Shown here: positions 4,818-6,329 of the stretch, one piece after another | How the letters are laid out: each line of letters starts with the position of its first letter | How positions within the stretch are numbered: the stretch's first letter is position 1 | NCBI GenBank assembly: GCA_013215515.1 | Contig: JABSPC010000074.1 | Location: 1-6,329, forward strand | DNA length: 6,329 nt | Direction: 5' to 3' | Origin: Crocinitomicaceae bacterium | GTDB taxonomy: Bacteria > Bacteroidota > Bacteroidia > Flavobacteriales_D > Crocinitomicaceae | Notes under the pieces: model-generated | Told to the model about the DNA's origin: nothing | The model's database searches: none | The model's input: the letters and a program-made list of their open reading frames with translations, nothing else | Position numbers and translations under genes: made by a program

Positions 4818-6329
4818 ATGCAGGGCGAAAAAGACTATCAAGAACAACTATTCACAAGTTTTCAGCTAAGTAATCACGTACCAAAGGACAATTTCTATCG
4901 GCGATTATCGGAACATCTAGATTTGAATTTTGTTCGTGCACTAACTAAAGAACATTATGGCTCATGTGGTCAAAAATCAATCGACCCAGTGGTATTTTAC
5001 AAGTTGAGTATCATTGGTTACCTAGAGAATATTATCAGTGATCGAAAGCTAATCGATCACTGTTCTATGCGAATGGATATCCTGTTCTTTCTAGGGTATG
5101 ACATTGACGAGCCCTTGCCGTGGCATTCAACGATAAGTCGAACCAGACAGCTGTTTCCAGACGACTTATTCGAGAAAGTATTTACCGAGGTATTGTCGAT
5201 GTGTGTTGAAAAAGGAATGGTGAGTGGTCATACACAAGTGATCGATTCTGCGCCGGTGAAAGCGAATGCTTCAATGGATAGTTTGGAGTTAAAAGTGCCC
5301 GAAGAAGAACTTGACGATCACATCCGAAAGATCCGCCGATCAAACCCAGCAGACGAACCCAGACGTAAATCCAAAGGAGATAAGTCTGATGATGATCAGC
5401 GAACACTCAAAGCAACTGATTCAGACTTAAATGCGATTGAGAATCGAAATCAAAACTGGCGAGATAAAGGAGGCGATCGTCCAGGACATAATATTAAGAA
5501 TGCTAAGTACACCAGTAACAAAACCCATTACAGCCCCACGGATCCCGATGCTCGAATTAGTGTAAAGCCTGGAAAATCCAGAAAGTTGAACTATTTAAGT
5601 CAGATGAGTGTTGATCCAGCCAACCATGTCATCACAGATATAGGCGCAGACTTTGCAGATCAGAAGGACAGTCAACACTTACAAAAGATCACATTACGCT
5701 TACAAGAGCGATTGCACAAACAAGGGATACTCATGCATAACGTACTTGCCGACGCTGGCTACAGCAGTGGCGAAAACTATGCTTTTTTTGAAGAACAGGG
5801 GCTCACTAGTTACATTCCACCACATGGGAAATACAAAGGTGGTCCAAGTGGATTTACATATCGGGAAAAGGGAAATTTTTGGGAATGCGCCCAAGGCAAA
5901 CAAGTTGAATTTAGAAAAACCTTTATCGATAAAGGCATTAAAAAGAACCAGTATGCAACCAAGCGTGCAGACTGCAGGGACTGCCCAATAAAAACAACAT
6001 GTATTGGTAAAAGCCACGAAAAACGTTTTGATATCACCTATTACAAGCCGGAATATGATCGAGCAATAGCTCGACTCAAAACGAAGCAAGGTCGACGCTT
6101 TAAGTTCTTACGAAGTTCAACAGTAGAACCTGTTTTTGGGTCGCTCACCCAGTTCTATGGTCTGAGAAAAGTAAACACGATCGGAATAAACCAAGCAAAT
6201 AAGGCAATGCTCTTGGCGGGAGCGGCTTATAATTTGAAGAAGTACCTGAAATTTATTGAAAAGAAGGCGGTAAGTACGGCGAAAGAGGTGAGAGTTTCAT
6301 TGGTTTTAATTATTGGACATCTAACAGGT
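4818..6329 (+). CDS. IS1182-family DDE transposase, C-terminus beyond window edge (504 aa visible)
   Basis: The frame opening at ATG 4818 stays open to the last base, giving 504 residues; the family is usually about 450-550 aa, so only a short tail is missing. Residues about 45-115 form the N-terminal DUF772-type domain (IDPVVFYKLSIIGYLE, then DEPLPWHSTISRTRQLF). The predicted DDE triad is D143 (in TQVIDSAPVKANAS), D312 (in NVLADAGYSSGEN) and E437 (in STVEPVFGSL). Between D2 and E is a cysteine cluster (C357, C386, C389, C395; CxxCx5C) typical of IS1182 transposases and probably zinc-binding. The charged insert at 160-220 (EEELDDHIRKIRR and following) is a usual variable linker. The ATG starts directly at the conserved MQGEKDYQEQLF-like N-terminus; no strong ribosome-binding site is visible. 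No frameshift or premature stop is present, so it may be active. The acidic triad is identified by motif, not by alignment. Confidence 0.9.
   Translation, partial: MQGEKDYQEQLFTSFQLSNHVPKDNFYRRLSEHLDLNFVRALTKEHYGSCGQKSIDPVVFYKLSIIGYLENIISDRKLIDHCSMRMDILFFLGYDIDEPLPWHSTISRTRQLFPDDLFEKVFTEVLSMCVEKGMVSGHTQVIDSAPVKANASMDSLELKVPEEELDDHIRKIRRSNPADEPRRKSKGDKSDDDQRTLKATDSDLNAIENRNQNWRDKGGDRPGHNIKNAKYTSNKTHYSPTDPDARISVKPGKSRKLNYLSQMSVDPANHVITDIGADFADQKDSQHLQKITLRLQERLHKQGILMHNVLADAGYSSGENYAFFEEQGLTSYIPPHGKYKGGPSGFTYREKGNFWECAQGKQVEFRKTFIDKGIKKNQYATKRADCRDCPIKTTCIGKSHEKRFDITYYKPEYDRAIARLKTKQGRRFKFLRSSTVEPVFGSLTQFYGLRKVNTIGINQANKAMLLAGAAYNLKKYLKFIEKKAVSTAKEVRVSLVLIIGHLTG

Larger units (their letters stand above)
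4743..6329 (+). mobile_element. IS1182-family insertion sequence, left end and almost full transposase (right end outside window)
   Basis: The family assignment comes from the encoded transposase. The left terminus is placed provisionally at GGCTGTTGCACAACTCT (about 4744-4760), because sequences of the GGCTGTTGCA type are common as ends of related elements (recalled, not checked) and because the stretch from there to the ATG holds only a hairpin. The right inverted repeat and the target duplication are outside the window, so the boundary cannot be confirmed. It transcribes away from the glp genes. The G+C-richer look compared with the glp genes suggests recent acquisition. Confidence 0.6.

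Noticed and set aside
5653..6089. Open frames on both strands (5653-5991 plus; 5700-6089 and 5810-6037 minus)
   Set aside because: All lie inside the IS1182 transposase coding frame, have no recognisable family features, and are shadows of it.
1..6329. CRISPR array, tRNA genes, toxin-antitoxin or defence genes
   Set aside because: No regularly spaced repeats, no cloverleaf with a CCA-type acceptor and T-loop, and no ORFs of those families were found on either strand.

Overview
The window looks like a piece of a low-GC Bacteroidetes chromosome, most likely a marine or aquatic member of the Flavobacteriaceae. That is inferred from the AT-rich codon use of the two metabolic genes, the lack of clear Shine-Dalgarno sequences before the start codons, and the style of the GlpD and transposase proteins. 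No rRNA or other taxonomic marker is present, so the assignment is provisional.

Left part (1-2149) is mobile-element territory. It opens with a decayed IS3-type OrfA (4-294), whose N-terminal helix-turn-helix is recognisable but whose C-terminal half is scrambled and frameshifted. Next comes a noncoding stretch (295-502) holding a 52-bp nested inverted repeat and several short repeats. An intact 422-aa integrase-type DDE transposase follows (503-1771), and after it about 380 bp of noncoding DNA unusually rich in hairpins, closing with a second 52-bp nested inverted repeat beside the end of glpD.

Middle part (2150-4463, minus strand) is the only ordinary metabolism: a glycerophosphodiester phosphodiesterase followed by an FAD-dependent glycerol-3-phosphate dehydrogenase, overlapping by 11 bp. 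Together they form a two-step route: glycerophosphodiesters from phospholipid breakdown are hydrolysed to sn-glycerol-3-phosphate, which is oxidised to dihydroxyacetone phosphate with electrons passed to the respiratory chain. glpK and glpF are not seen; the gene to the left is a transposase, so any further operon members are absent or displaced.

Right part (4464-6329) starts with about 280 bp of noncoding DNA containing two imperfect inverted-repeat units of unknown nature. An IS1182-family element follows, its transposase (4818 onward, plus strand) open to the window edge and lacking only its last residues. Its base composition is visibly richer in G and C than the glp genes, suggesting acquisition from elsewhere.

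I see no CRISPR array, tRNA, rRNA, toxin-antitoxin pair or defence system. The most intriguing unexplained sequence is the hairpin-rich region downstream of the 503-1771 transposase, a candidate element-borne structured RNA, and the paired nested inverted repeats that bracket that transposase.
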